DNA from: UBA1181 sp045226255
Lineage (GTDB): Bacteria > Bacteroidota > Bacteroidia > Bacteroidales > Paludibacteraceae
Direction of reading: 5' to 3'
DNA: 64,000 nt
NCBI GenBank assembly: GCA_045226255.1
Contig: JBGVCG010000026.1
Span: 1 to 64,000 of the forward strand
Shown here one piece after another: positions 1 to 9,692 of the stretch (the first letter of the stretch is position 1; every line of letters starts with the position of its first letter). The notes beneath the pieces are model-generated. The model was given only the letters and a program-made list of their open reading frames with translations. It searched no databases and had not been told where the DNA came from. Made by a program: the position numbers and the translations under genes.

Positions 1-3000
1 GTCGTCGTACATCGTCATGGTGGCGGTGTAGGCGCCTGGCTCCAGGCTGGCTGGACAGGTCAGGTTGACGGTGCTGTCGTTGGTGACGTCGCCCGAGCAG
101 ATGGTCTGGTCGTTGTGGCGCACCTCGAACTTCGAGCCTTCTCCGCCCGTGAGTTCGTAGGATATTGTTTCGGAACCGCCTGGCAGGACGAGGTATAGTT
201 TATCCTCTACCGTCAACTGGAGATTCTTCTCCTTGTTCACGACAAGATTGTAGCGCACGATGCTGTCGCAACCGTTGACCGTCTGCAACGTATCGTTCCA
301 AGAGGCGTCCTCCGTGTAGGTAGTGCCCTTCCATGTGAAGCTTTCCTCTGCGATGATGGTGGAGTCTACCGTCACGCCCTTGTGGAGGGTCAGGTGGTAG
401 ACGATGATGCTGTCGCCTCCGCTGGCGGTCTGCAGGGTGTCGCTCCACTCGCTGTTCTCTCGGTAGGTAATACCCTTGAAGAGGAACGAGTCGCAGGCGG
501 TGACCTCTTTTTCGACGACAGGGGTAGGGGCTATGCCATTGATTATCAATTTGTATTGTATGATACTATCGCAACCGTTGATTGTCTGCAGCGTATCGTT
601 CCATATAGCGCTTTCCGTGTAGGTAGTGCCCTTCCAAGTGAAGCTCTCCTCCGCCACGATGGTGGAATCCACCGTCACACCCTTGTAGATGGTCAGGTGG
701 TAGACGATGATGCTGTCGCCTCCGCTGGCGGTCTGCAAGGTATCGTTCCATTCGCTGTTTTCGCTGTAGGTGATACCCTTGAAGTTATATGAGTCGCAGG
801 CGGATATATTCTTATTGATGACAGGGGTAGGAGCTACACCGTTGATTATCAGTTTGTATTGTATGATGCTATCGCAACCATTGATTGTCTGCAACGTATC
901 GTCCCACGAAGCGCTTTCCGTGTAGGTAGTGCCCTTCCAGGTGAAGCTCTCCTCCGCGATGATGGTGGAGTCCACTGTTGCGCTCTTGTGGATGGTCAGG
1001 TGGTAGACGATGATGCTGTCGCCTCCGCTGATGGTTTGCAACGTATCGTTCCATTCGCTGTTTTCACGGTAGGTGATGCCCTTGAAGAGGAACGAGTCGC
1101 ATGCGGAGAGGTTCTCGTTGATGATAGGGGTAGGGGCGATGCCATTGATTACCAGCTGATACTGTATGATACTATCGCACCCTGCGATGGTCTGTAGCGT
1201 ATCGTTGAGGATGGTGCTCTCCGTGTAGGTGACACCCTTCCATGTGAAACTTTCCTCCGCCACGATGGTTGTGTCGATCGTATAGGTGTGACCCCATATC
1301 TCAAAGAGAGGAGGTACTTCCGATTTGCCATGTTTGTCGTACGTACTGCCGCAAGGGAAGATGAAAACGCCGGGACCGTCCACACCGGTGACCCAATTTT
1401 CCGTGGCGCCGAAATCATTGTCCAAGGACATGACGCCCACCTTGATGTAGTTGAGTTCCGGGCAGTCCGCGAACATTCGATGATAGCATCCTTTCGCCAA
1501 TTCGGAGGCAGGCAATTCAGGAGCGATCTTCAGACTTGAACAACCTTCAAACATCTGGCTATAACATCTATTAGCCAACGTGGTGGCCGGTAGTTGTGGC
1601 GCTTCCGTCAGACTGACACAGCCAGCGAACATGAAGTTGCAACACTGGTAAGCCAATTCCTCTGCAAGTATTTTCGGGGCTTTTGTTAAATTCATACAAT
1701 TCGAGAACATCCCCTCATAACAATCCGGAGCCAATGTTTTGGCTGGTAAATCAGTGGTATGGGAAAGACCGATATTGAGGGAAAACATTCCATTATAACA
1801 ATTATCCGCCAACGTGGTGGCTGGCAATTCAGGTGTCTCTGTTAATATTGCACATTGTTCGAACATATATTGGTAACAACTGTTCGTCAACGTGGTGGCC
1901 GGCAGTTCCGGGGCTTTCGTTAAACCTATACATCCCGAGAACATACCGAAATAACAACTATCCGTCAATGTGGTGGCCGGCAATTCAGGGGCTTGTGTGA
2001 GAGCCGAGCAAATGGAGAACAAATATTCGAAACAGCTTTTGTTCGGGATGACGGTGGATGTGCCCGTTTCCTCGATCAGACTCATCACGCTACCGCTGGC
2101 GGCGATGGCACCTGTCATCATGAATTGGGCACTCTTGAGTTTGCCGTTACTATCGTAGCCGTTAAACCCTTCAGGATTATTACCTTTCAGATAAGCCTTG
2201 TCTCCTATGTTCTCCAACAAGATAATATCATTCGAGTACAATTGGGTCCATGTCTTACCGCCATCTGTGGAGTATTGCAGATCCAGGTTGTCGTTTGTGG
2301 TGGATCTTCCTTCGACCCAGAACTGGGAGTTTGCCTCTTCGGCCGTGAAGCAGAGCCAGTTGCCAGGGGTGGTGTCTCCTTCTTTTTTGTATTGAGCCGT
2401 GTAGTAGTAGACATCCGGGTCTGGCAGTATGGTCAGTTCCTTGTCCCATCCATCGAAGATGAATCCGTCGCCGTAAGTCGGTGTCTCTCCACCGTATACA
2501 GGAACTGTCTTGCAGTCGATGGTATCGCGCCAAAGTTCCGAACTATCCTGGTTCAGGAAGATGACGATAGGGGAGGCCTTGATGGTGAAATTCGTAGGCA
2601 CTTCGTGGATGCCGTGCTTGTTGTATTTACTGCCGCAAGGGAAGACGAAGAGTCCTTCCTCGTTCACTCCATTGCCCCAGTTTGAGGTGGCTACGAAGTC
2701 ATTATCCAAGGTCATGACGCCCACCTCGATATAGTTCAGGCTGGAGCATCCCTGGAACATCGAGTTGTAGCAAGCAGGAACCAATTGCGTGGCAGGCAGG
2801 ACAGGAGCCGTTTTCAGGCTGACGCAACCATCGAACATGGATTCATAACAATGGTTCGCCAGGCTCTTGGACGGTAATTCCGGAGCGGTGGTCAAGCTCA
2901 TACATCCTTGGAACATAAGGGCGTAACAATTCTCGGTCAATTTCTTGGCTGGTAGTTCGGGTGCTTTCTCTGCTAACAGGCACTCCGAGAACATTCTCTC

Positions 3001-6000
3001 GTAACATCCATCCGCCAAGTGGGTTGACTTCAGTTCTGGTAGATCCACTAGGCTTGCGCATTTATGGAACATGCTGCTGTAACAGCCCTCTTCCATGATC
3101 TCGGCTGGCAGTTCCGGCGCTTTCGTCAGTTGTTCGCAGTCCAGGAACATATATTCGTAGCAATATGGAGCCAATGTGGTGGCTGGTAGCTCAGGCGCCT
3201 CCTCCAGAGATGTGCACTCCGCAAACATGTTTGAATAGCATTTGCTTGCCAATGTGGTGGCTGGCAGTTCAGGCGCTTGTTTCAGCCTTGCGCATTGCCA
3301 GAACATTCCCTCGTAACAATTGTTCCTCAATGTGGTGGCTGGCAATTCAGGAGCCTTTGTGAGGGATTCCGACCACTCGAACAGGTAAGCGAAGCAATAG
3401 TCGTTCGGGATCGTGGTGGAGAGTCCCTTCCCGTCCACCAAACTCATCACGCTACCGCTGGCGGCGATATCTCCCGTGTTCATCACGAAGTAGGAGTATT
3501 CGGTCGGACCCATAGAGAAACCGTTCGGGTTATATCCCCTCAGGTATATTTTGTTGCCGGCTCCGCCCATCCATACCGTGTCGCCATACGCCAGATGCTG
3601 CCATGAGGCACCTCCATCGATGGAGTACTGCACGTCAGGATCGTATTGCCCGCGGGAGATGTAGAAGAAGGAGGCGTTGTCCGATTCGGCGGTGAAGCAC
3701 AACCAGTTGTTGGCGGATGGATCCTCGTATTGTGCGGTGTAATAGTAGACACCTGGTTCCGGATGTACGGAGAGCTCAGGGTCCCAACCGACAAAGATAA
3801 GTCCATCCTTGTTGGTAAGTGGTTCCCCCTTGTATTCCGCCTTCACGTCGCAGCCGATGGTATCGCGCCACAACTCCGTGCTATCGTCATCTTGGAAGAT
3901 GATAATCGGTGAACTGATGATGGTGAAGTTATCCGGTACTTCCGAAATGCCGTGCTTGTCGTATGTGCTACCGCATGGGAAGATGAATATACCCTCGCCG
4001 TCGATGCCCTCGACCCAATTTTCCGTGGCGGAGGAATCGTTATCCAAGGTCATGACGCCCACTTTGATGTAGTTCAAGCTGGTGCATCCATTGAACATGT
4101 TGGTGTAACAATTTCTGACAAGTGAGGTGGCCATCAAATCGGGCGCCTTCTCCAATTCGGTGCATCCTTTAAACATGTCGGAGTAGCATGCATTCGCCAA
4201 CTCAGTGGCTGGCAATTCGGGCGCTTTCTCCAGCTTGGTGCAGTTGCTGAACATGCTTTTGTAGCATGTTTCCTCCAACTGGGTGGCTGGCAATTCGGGT
4301 GCGTCGGTCAAACTGGTGCAATTGGCAAACATGCAGTTGTAACAACTTTGAGTCAATTTAGTGGCTGGCAGTTCTGTCGTCTTTTCCAAACTGGTACAGT
4401 TGATGAACATGGCGGAATAGCAATATACATCCAACTCGGTGGCTGGCAATTCTGGCATGGTGGTCAAGTTCGGACATTCCCCAAACATGCGGAAATAACA
4501 TCGATTCGTCAACTTAGTGGCAGGCAATTGAGGCGCTTTTGTGAGAGCGGTACAAGCGGAGAACAAGTAAGAGAAACAGTATTCGCAAGGAATCGTGTCG
4601 GCTTCTCCCACACCATCGATGAGACTCATCACACTTCCTGAGGCGGCAATACGTCCATTCATAGCGAATGAGGTGTTGTGTACGTTTGCCGCTATTTCTG
4701 GATTTTGCGACGCAAGTATCGTATACCCGATCGTATGTGAGAAACCGTCAGGATTGACTCCCTTGACATAGACTTTATCTCCGGTTTTCTTCAACACCAG
4801 ATGTTGCTGGTCAGCCCAAGTTTCCCATGTCTCTCCATTGTCCAGGGAGTATTGTATATCCGGTTGGTTGTTCGTGTTTACGAACCACACGACTGAGCTA
4901 TCCATTTCGGCGGTGAAACAGAGCCATTTGCCTGGTGCAGGATCTTCCTCTTCGTATTTCGCTGTATAGTAGTAGACGTCCGCCTCTTCGATCACATCCA
5001 ACTCTGGATCCCACCCTATGAAGTTGGACGGAAGCGGGTCACCTCCATACACAGGCGTATCGCCACAGTTGATGGTGTCGCTCCAAAGCACTGTGCTGTC
5101 CTCGTTCTGGAAAATGACGATCGGGGAGGCCTTGATGGTGAAATTATATGGCACTTGGGAAATTCCATGCTTGTCATATCTGCTGCCGCAAGGGAAGATG
5201 AAGATTCCCTCACCGTTCACACCCCCCACCCATTTGTTCGTGGCACCCGCCAACGGATCTGTCAACGGATTCGCAGGATCCACGTAAAGCGAAGAAGATT
5301 GGTAATCCAACGACATGACCCCCACTTTGATGTAATTCAGGTTGGTGCATTCATTGAACATATTGAAATAACAACCATCGACGAGCTTTTCGGCCGGCAG
5401 TTCGGGTGCTTCCACCAAACTGGTGCATCCCTTGAACATGCCGGAATAACACTTATCTTTTAATTCAGTGGCTGGCAATTCCGGTGCCACCGCCAGACTG
5501 GTGCAACCTGAGAACATACCGCCGTAACAAGATGGCGCCAAATCCAAGGCAGGCAATGCGGGAGCTTCGGTTAGGCTGGTGCAATCAGAGAACATGCCAC
5601 TATAGCAAGATGTGTCCATCGTAGTGGCTGGTAGTTCAGGTGCTTTCGTCAGACTTTTGCAACCTGTGAACATGCCAGCATAACATTGGGTGGACATCTT
5701 GGTGGCCGGCAGTTCAGGAGCTTTCGTCAGACTTTTGCAATCGGCGAACATGTTGAGATAGCAAAGTTCGCTCGTTTGTTTGGCGGGTATTGCGGGTGCG
5801 TTGACCAAAGACGAACAAGAGGTGAACATTAAATAACAACATTCCTTTGCTGGCGTGAATTCCGGGAAATCCGGCACATCGGTCAAATTTGCGCAGGCTA
5901 TGTACATGTAAGCGTAGCAACTTCGTTTCAGTTCAGTGGCTGGCAATTCTGCGGCTTTTTTCATGCTGGTGCAACTGGTGAACATTAGGAAATAGCAACT

Positions 6001-9000
6001 GTCCGCCAATTCTGTGGCTGGCAGCTCGGGAGCCTCTGTTAAGCTTGTACACGCAGCGAACATGGTTTCATAGCAAGCAGGCGCCATCTTGGTGGCTGGC
6101 AATCCGGCAATTTTGGTCAATGCCGAGCAACCGCTGAACATGTTCTGATAACATTGTCTGGCCAATGAAGTGGATTTCAGTTCGGGGGTCTTTGTTAGAC
6201 TCGAACACCCTGTGAACATAGAGAAATAGCATCCCTCCTTCATCTCGGTGGCAGGCAATTCCGGGGCGTATGGGAGATTCGAACATCCTTGGAACATGTT
6301 ATAATAGCAATAATCCTTCAATTCGGTGGCTGGCAGTTCCGGTGGGGTAAGAAGCGCGCTGCACCTAGAGAAAAGGTTGCAGAAACAAAAGTCGTTCGGA
6401 ATCACGGTGGAGCTTCCCTCCCCGTCGACGAGACTCATCACGCTACCGCTGGCGTCAAACTTCCCGCTCATCACAAATTGGGTATATTTTTCCTCCGACG
6501 AAGAGAATCCATTCGGATTGTTTCCCTTGAAGAAGACCCTATCCCCCTCTTCCGCCAGTTCGACAAAACCGTTTGCTGGCAATGTATTCCACGTTTTTCC
6601 CTCATCGACGGAATATTGCACGTCTGGAGTGTTCCCTCCTGCATTCATATACGAGATTGTGGAATTAGCCTCTTGGGCGGTGAAGCAGAGCCAGTTGCCT
6701 GGGGTAGGAGGAATTGCCTTGTCGTATTCCGCCACGTAGTAATATATATCCGGCTCGTCGAGGCGAGTCATTTCCCTGTCCCATTTCACAAAAACATGCT
6801 CATCGTCCAAGTAAGGCACGTCAGGTCCGTAGTCAGGGGTCTCGCCACAGGCAATGGTGTCCTGCTTCAGCACCGAGCCGTCCGGGTTCTGGAAGATGAT
6901 GATAGGCGAACTGATGATGTCGAAGTTCGTCGGCACCTCGGAGGCTCCATGTTTGTCGTAGGTGCTGCCACAAGGGAAGATGAACTTACCGGGGCCTTCC
7001 ACCATAGCCATCCATCCCGTGAATGCATCTGTACTATCTAGTGTCTTGGTCCCCACTCTGATGTAGTTCAACTTATTGCACGAATAGAACATCATGAAAC
7101 AGCTCATCGTGTTCATAGACGTTGCGGCTATATAAGGCGCAGTCTCCAAGCTATAACACCTTTCGAACATACAGTAATAGCAGTCTTTCTCAAGGCTTAA
7201 AGCGGGTAATACCGGCGGCGCTTCCGTCAAGTTTTCACATGCGCAGAACATGTTCGAATAGCAGGTTTCCGCCAGTTTGGTGGCTGGCAGCTGGGGTGCT
7301 CGGACAAGACTCGTACAATTGCTGAACATGGACATGTAGCAATACGGGGTCATCTCTTTCGCTGGCAGTTCTATCGTTTGGGTTAGGCTTGTACAGTATG
7401 CGAACATACCCGTATAACAGCCATCTGCCAAGGTAGTGGCGGGTAGTTTTTGGATTTCCGTCAGACTCGTACAATGTCCAAACATATCTTTATAACAACT
7501 ATCGGCCAATGTTCTGGCAGGCAGTTCCGGCATCTTTGTCAAGCTGACGCAACTATCGAACATGTATGCATAACAATTACTCTCCAATTTCGTGGCAGGC
7601 AGTTCCGGTGCCTGTGTGAGGGTCTTGCAAGAGGTGAATAAATGGACGAAGCATTCTCTGTTAGGGATCTCCAGACTTGCTCCTTTCCCATCGACAAGGC
7701 TCATCACACTACCGCTGGCGGCGATTTTACCGGACATGGAGAATTTTGTGTATTCCAGAATACCATGGGAGAATCCATCCGGGTTGTTTCCTCGGATATA
7801 GACTTTGTCACCCACACTCGCAAAGGTTATGGACACCCCATCCCATTCAGACCATGTCTGTCCGTTGTCGATGGAATACTCCAAATTAGGGCTATTTCCT
7901 CCCACATTGATATACCCAACGGCCGCTCCTGCCTCTTCCGCCGTGAAGCAGAGGTAATCGACGGTGTTCGGGTCGTACAACCGCTCATATTCCGCCGTCA
8001 CAGTATAATATTGCTCACCGTCATATTGAATGGTAGATAGATCAGTGTCCCATCCGATGAATCTACGGTTTTCCCCGAAGGTCGGAGTCTCTCCATCATA
8101 CGCCGGCGTCTCGCCGCAATCAACGGGTACCTTTTCCAACACTGTGCTGTCCGGGTTCTGGAAGACGACGATGAATTGTGGCGATTGTATCTCGAAGTTA
8201 TTAGGCACCGCTGACGGACCGTGTTTGTCGTAGGTGCTACCACATGGGAAGATGAAGACACCAGGCCGCTCCGCGTTGTCGACCCAATCCGTTGTCGCAA
8301 CCGCATCCGCCTCCAGGTCTTTCGTGCCCACCTCGATATAGTTCAGGCTGGAACATCCTTGGAACATTCCCATGTAGCAATCCGTTACCAACGTGGCGGC
8401 CGGCAGGAGGGGCGCCTTTTCGAGGCCAGTACATTTCTTGAACATCCATTGGTAACAATTGCCTTTCAGCGTAGTGGCCGGCAACTTGGGCGCAATGGCC
8501 AGTCCCGAACACTCCTCGAACATGCGTGTATAGCAGTAATCCGCTAACCTGGTGGCAGGTAGTTCCGAAGCATTTAGTAATGCTGTACAGCCCTTGAACA
8601 TACTTGCGTAGCAATACCTCGCCAACGTGGTGGCAGGCAGTTTAGGCGCTTCCGTCAGCTTCATGCAACCTTCGAACATGCTTGCGTAGCAATTCTCCGC
8701 CAACTGGGTGGCCGGCAATGCAGGTGCCTCGGTGATCGCGCACATCGCGAACATGTTCTCGTAGCAGTGGGGCGCCAATATCGGGGCGGGTAGTTTCGGG
8801 GCTTCCTTCAGACCCATACATGCGTTGAACATGTTTGAGTAACATCCTATCGCCAACTTTGTGGCTGGCAACACTGGCGCCTCGGTTAGAAATATACAGG
8901 TACGGAACATGCCGGAGTAGCAGTATTCAGCCAATTGGTTGGCAGGCAATTCCGGCGCTTGGGTGATGCCTGTAGCCCTGAACATGTCTTGGTAGCATCC

Positions 9001-9543
9001 CCGTTCCATGGTGGTGGCTGGCAACTCCGGCGCTTTCGCCATATAACTGCAGTTTTCGAACATCGAGGCGTAGCAGTACTTCTTCAACGTGGTGGCTGGC
9101 AACTCCGGTGCTTGCTGGAGTTGCGAACAATCCTTGAATAGGCCATAGAAACAATAATCCACAGGGATCTCGGTAGAGGTGCCCTCCCCGTCAACCAAGC
9201 TCATCACACTACCGCTGGCGGAGACAGGTCCGTTTATGATGAAGTGTGGGGCACTGGACTGATTATAGGGGCGACTTCCGTCGTATTGACCCTTGAAAAG
9301 GGCTTTCGTCGGTCCTTCTTCCTTGTCTAATTGGATGGCTGTCGTGTTTGTCAGCACCTCCCATGTCTGTCCTTCATCCAACGAGTATTGGATGTCCAGG
9401 GATTCCGCATTCTCACAACGGATTTCAGGCCACCCGTCATCGGCGGAGAGGCATAGATAATTGGCTGCTGTCCCATAGAAGACCGAAAGAAATAGCATAA
9501 ATAGCGAGGCGTACCACCTGCAATGACGATGTATGTTAACCAT
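1..9543 (-). CDS. Giant BspA-like leucine-rich-repeat surface protein (5' part; 3' end outside window)
   Basis: This frame runs open from an ATG at 9541-9543 to the left edge, at least 3181 codons. I confirmed the frame at the start, in all six copies of the GSVMSL motif and at the left edge. I do not recognise a named orthologue. The N-terminus has a hydrophobic signal-like segment (about residues 10-26, ending GTAA). Six super-modules follow, each made of a W/Y-LCFTA beta-sandwich-like part, a GSVMSL(V/I)DG signature, 6 to 13 leucine-rich repeats of about 23-24 residues (pattern CYxxMFxGCxSLTxAPELPATxLA), an FPCGSTYDKHG cap and, in five of them, an InlB-B-repeat-like segment (IFQN.DS...FIGWD). 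The C-terminal part seen here has 101-residue CDSI repeats and a beta-rich tail. BspA-type LRRs are known adhesion modules, so a secreted adhesin is the likely role. A T9SS sorting domain could lie beyond the edge but is not visible. A strong promoter is at 9609-9638. Confidence 0.9.
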   Translation of the reverse strand, partial: MVNIHRHCRWYASLFMLFLSVFYGTAANYLCLSADDGWPEIRCENAESLDIQYSLDEGQTWEVLTNTTAIQLDKEEGPTKALFKGQYDGSRPYNQSSAPHFIINGPVSASGSVMSLVDGEGTSTEIPVDYCFYGLFKDCSQLQQAPELPATTLKKYCYASMFENCSYMAKAPELPATTMERGCYQDMFRATGITQAPELPANQLAEYCYSGMFRTCIFLTEAPVLPATKLAIGCYSNMFNACMGLKEAPKLPAPILAPHCYENMFAMCAITEAPALPATQLAENCYASMFEGCMKLTEAPKLPATTLARYCYASMFKGCTALLNASELPATRLADYCYTRMFEECSGLAIAPKLPATTLKGNCYQWMFKKCTGLEKAPLLPAATLVTDCYMGMFQGCSSLNYIEVGTKDLEADAVATTDWVDNAERPGVFIFPCGSTYDKHGPSAVPNNFEIQSPQFIVVFQNPDSTVLEKVPVDCGETPAYDGETPTFGENRRFIGWDTDLSTIQYDGEQYYTVTAEYERLYDPNTVDYLCFTAEEAGAAVGYINVGGNSPNLEYSIDNGQTWSEWDGVSITFASVGDKVYIRGNNPDGFSHGILEYTKFSMSGKIAASGSVMSLVDGKGASLEIPNRECFVHLFTSCKTLTQAPELPATKLESNCYAYMFDSCVSLTKMPELPARTLADSCYKDMFGHCTSLTEIQKLPATTLADGCYTGMFAYCTSLTQTIELPAKEMTPYCYMSMFSNCTSLVRAPQLPATKLAETCYSNMFCACENLTEAPPVLPALSLEKDCYYCMFERCYSLETAPYIAATSMNTMSCFMMFYSCNKLNYIRVGTKTLDSTDAFTGWMAMVEGPGKFIFPCGSTYDKHGASEVPTNFDIISSPIIIFQNPDGSVLKQDTIACGETPDYGPDVPYLDDEHVFVKWDREMTRLDEPDIYYYVAEYDKAIPPTPGNWLCFTAQEANSTISYMNAGGNTPDVQYSVDEGKTWNTLPANGFVELAEEGDRVFFKGNNPNGFSSSEEKYTQFVMSGKFDASGSVMSLVDGEGSSTVIPNDFCFCNLFSRCSALLTPPELPATELKDYCYYNMFQGCSNLPYAPELPATEMKEGCYFSMFTGCSSLTKTPELKSTSLARQCYQNMFSGCSALTKIAGLPATKMAPACYETMFAACTSLTEAPELPATELADSCYFLMFTSCTSMKKAAELPATELKRSCYAYMYIACANLTDVPDFPEFTPAKECCYLMFTSCSSLVNAPAIPAKQTSELCYLNMFADCKSLTKAPELPATKMSTQCYAGMFTGCKSLTKAPELPATTMDTSCYSGMFSDCTSLTEAPALPALDLAPSCYGGMFSGCTSLAVAPELPATELKDKCYSGMFKGCTSLVEAPELPAEKLVDGCYFNMFNECTNLNYIKVGVMSLDYQSSSLYVDPANPLTDPLAGATNKWVGGVNGEGIFIFPCGSRYDKHGISQVPYNFTIKASPIVIFQNEDSTVLWSDTINCGDTPVYGGDPLPSNFIGWDPELDVIEEADVYYYTAKYEEEDPAPGKWLCFTAEMDSSVVWFVNTNNQPDIQYSLDNGETWETWADQQHLVLKKTGDKVYVKGVNPDGFSHTIGYTILASQNPEIAANVHNTSFAMNGRIAASGSVMSLIDGVGEADTIPCEYCFSYLFSACTALTKAPQLPATKLTNRCYFRMFGECPNLTTMPELPATELDVYCYSAMFINCTSLEKTTELPATKLTQSCYNCMFANCTSLTDAPELPATQLEETCYKSMFSNCTKLEKAPELPATELANACYSDMFKGCTELEKAPDLMATSLVRNCYTNMFNGCTSLNYIKVGVMTLDNDSSATENWVEGIDGEGIFIFPCGSTYDKHGISEVPDNFTIISSPIIIFQDDDSTELWRDTIGCDVKAEYKGEPLTNKDGLIFVGWDPELSVHPEPGVYYYTAQYEDPSANNWLCFTAESDNASFFYISRGQYDPDVQYSIDGGASWQHLAYGDTVWMGGAGNKIYLRGYNPNGFSMGPTEYSYFVMNTGDIAASGSVMSLVDGKGLSTTIPNDYCFAYLFEWSESLTKAPELPATTLRNNCYEGMFWQCARLKQAPELPATTLASKCYSNMFAECTSLEEAPELPATTLAPYCYEYMFLDCEQLTKAPELPAEIMEEGCYSSMFHKCASLVDLPELKSTHLADGCYERMFSECLLAEKAPELPAKKLTENCYALMFQGCMSLTTAPELPSKSLANHCYESMFDGCVSLKTAPVLPATQLVPACYNSMFQGCSSLNYIEVGVMTLDNDFVATSNWGNGVNEEGLFVFPCGSKYNKHGIHEVPTNFTIKASPIVIFLNQDSSELWRDTIDCKTVPVYGGETPTYGDGFIFDGWDKELTILPDPDVYYYTAQYKKEGDTTPGNWLCFTAEEANSQFWVEGRSTTNDNLDLQYSTDGGKTWTQLYSNDIILLENIGDKAYLKGNNPEGFNGYDSNGKLKSAQFMMTGAIAASGSVMSLIEETGTSTVIPNKSCFEYLFSICSALTQAPELPATTLTDSCYFGMFSGCIGLTKAPELPATTLTNSCYQYMFEQCAILTETPELPATTLADNCYNGMFSLNIGLSHTTDLPAKTLAPDCYEGMFSNCMNLTKAPKILAEELAYQCCNFMFAGCVSLTEAPQLPATTLANRCYSQMFEGCSSLKIAPELPASELAKGCYHRMFADCPELNYIKVGVMSLDNDFGATENWVTGVDGPGVFIFPCGSTYDKHGKSEVPPLFEIWGHTYTIDTTIVAEESFTWKGVTYTESTILNDTLQTIAGCDSIIQYQLVINGIAPTPIINENLSACDSFLFKGITYRENSEWNDTLQTISGGDSIIVYHLTIHKSATVDSTIIAEESFTWKGTTYTESASWDDTLQTINGCDSIIQYKLIINGVAPTPVINKNISACDSYNFKGITYSENSEWNDTLQTASGGDSIIVYHLTIYKGVTVDSTIVAEESFTWKGTTYTESAIWNDTLQTINGCDSIIQYKLIINGIAPTPVVEKEVTACDSFLFKGITYRENSEWSDTLQTASGGDSIIVYHLTLHKGVTVDSTIIAEESFTWKGTTYTEDASWNDTLQTVNGCDSIVRYNLVVNKEKNLQLTVEDKLYLVLPGGSETISYELTGGEGSKFEVRHNDQTICSGDVTNDSTVNLTCPASLEPGAYTATMTMYDD
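245..1290 (-). repeat. Tandem 303-bp (101-residue) CDSI repeats in the adhesin
   Basis: About three and a half tandem copies of a 303-bp unit. Equivalent tgtatgat words fall at 557, 860 and 1163, exactly 303 bp apart. Each 101-residue unit pairs two related halves: one reads TIVAEESFTWKGTTYTES...LQTINGCDSII, the other ACDSFLFKGITYRENSEW...LQTASGGDSII. Such CDSI modules are common near the C-termini of Bacteroidetes surface proteins. The copies are closely alike in DNA, so the stretch should recombine and is prone to assembly errors. Confidence 0.85.
1291..2358 (-). repeat. Adhesin super-module 6 (about 7 LRRs, lacks the InlB-like tail)
   Basis: The module begins NWLCFTAEEANSQFW near 2358. 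Its signature is the divergent GSVMSLIEETG near 2080. About seven CYxxMF units follow, one of them CCNFMF. After the FPCGSTYDKHG cap the sequence passes straight into WGHTYTIDTTIVAEE, so the InlB-like segment of the other five modules is replaced by the CDSI repeats. Confidence 0.85.
2359..3705 (-). repeat. Adhesin super-module 5 (about 8 LRRs)
   Basis: The module begins NNWLCFTAESDNA near 3705, with GSVMSLVDGKG near 3441. About eight CYxxMF units follow, then the cap FPCGSKYNKHG and an InlB-like segment (VIFLNQDSS...FDGWDKE). Confidence 0.85.
3706..4926 (-). repeat. Adhesin super-module 4 (about 6 LRRs)
   Basis: The module begins KWLCFTAEMDSS near 4926. Its signature is GSVMSLIDGVG near 4620, preceded by a short insertion relative to other modules (ILASQNPEIAANVHNTSFA). 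About six CYxxMF units follow, then the FPCGSTYDKHG cap and the InlB-like segment. I checked 4141-4650 codon by codon and found no in-frame stop. Confidence 0.85.
4927..6693 (-). repeat. Adhesin super-module 3 (about 13 LRRs, the longest)
   Basis: The module begins NWLCFTAQEAN near 6693, with GSVMSLVDGEG near 6435. It holds about thirteen CYxxMF units, including variants CYAYMY and CCYLMF. The cap FPCGSRYDKHG comes after a longer linker than in the other modules (PANPLTDPLAGATNKW). It is the largest module, about 1.77 kb, which fits expansion by unequal recombination of single LRR units. Confidence 0.85.
6694..7956 (-). repeat. Adhesin super-module 2 (about 7 LRRs)
   Basis: The module begins YLCFTAEEAG near 7956. 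The GSVMSLVDGKG signature lies near 7700, followed by a CFVHLF unit and about seven CYxxMF units, the last being degenerate (CFMMF). The FPCGSTYDKHG cap is near 6965 and the module ends with an InlB-like segment. Confidence 0.85.
7957..9471 (-). repeat. Adhesin super-module 1 (about 10 LRRs)
   Basis: This is the first super-module after the signal peptide. It starts with YLCLSADDG, carries GPVSASGSVMSLVDGEG near 9200, then one CFYGLF start unit and about ten CYxxMF leucine-rich units down to about 8380. It ends with FPCGSTYDKHG and an InlB-like segment ending YTVTAEYE. The DNA word gctcatcacactaccgctgg marks the GSVMSL signature and recurs, with small changes, in every module. Confidence 0.85.
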
Positions 9544-9608
9544 ATAACCCTAAAATTTATAATCCCTTTAGTGAAGAGGGCTTCTTAAACACATTTAGCA
9601 ATAATGGG

Positions 9609-9638
9609 CAAATTTAATCATTTCGTCAATGATTCCAA
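9609..9638 (-). promoter_or_regulatory. Bacteroidetes-type promoter of the giant adhesin
   Basis: Read on the minus strand this is TTG-N19-TAAATTTG, a full match to the Bacteroidetes -33/-7 consensus with 19-bp spacing. The transcription start would fall near 9602, giving a leader of about 59 nt before the ATG at 9543. Confidence 0.75.
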
Positions 9639-9692
9639 ATTTGTCGGTCGGAATGTTTCCAAAATTGTTGCTTTTTTCTCTTTTTTGCGATT

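Noticed and set aside
382..3606. Several plus-strand open frames inside the adhesin region
   Set aside because: They are low-complexity shadows of the repeats on the minus strand, repeat with the same period and show no independent start signals.
1480..9150. The regularly spaced DNA repeats might suggest a CRISPR array
   Set aside because: They keep one reading frame, encode leucine-rich repeats with a period of about 70 bp, and the 'spacers' are coding; no cas genes are present.
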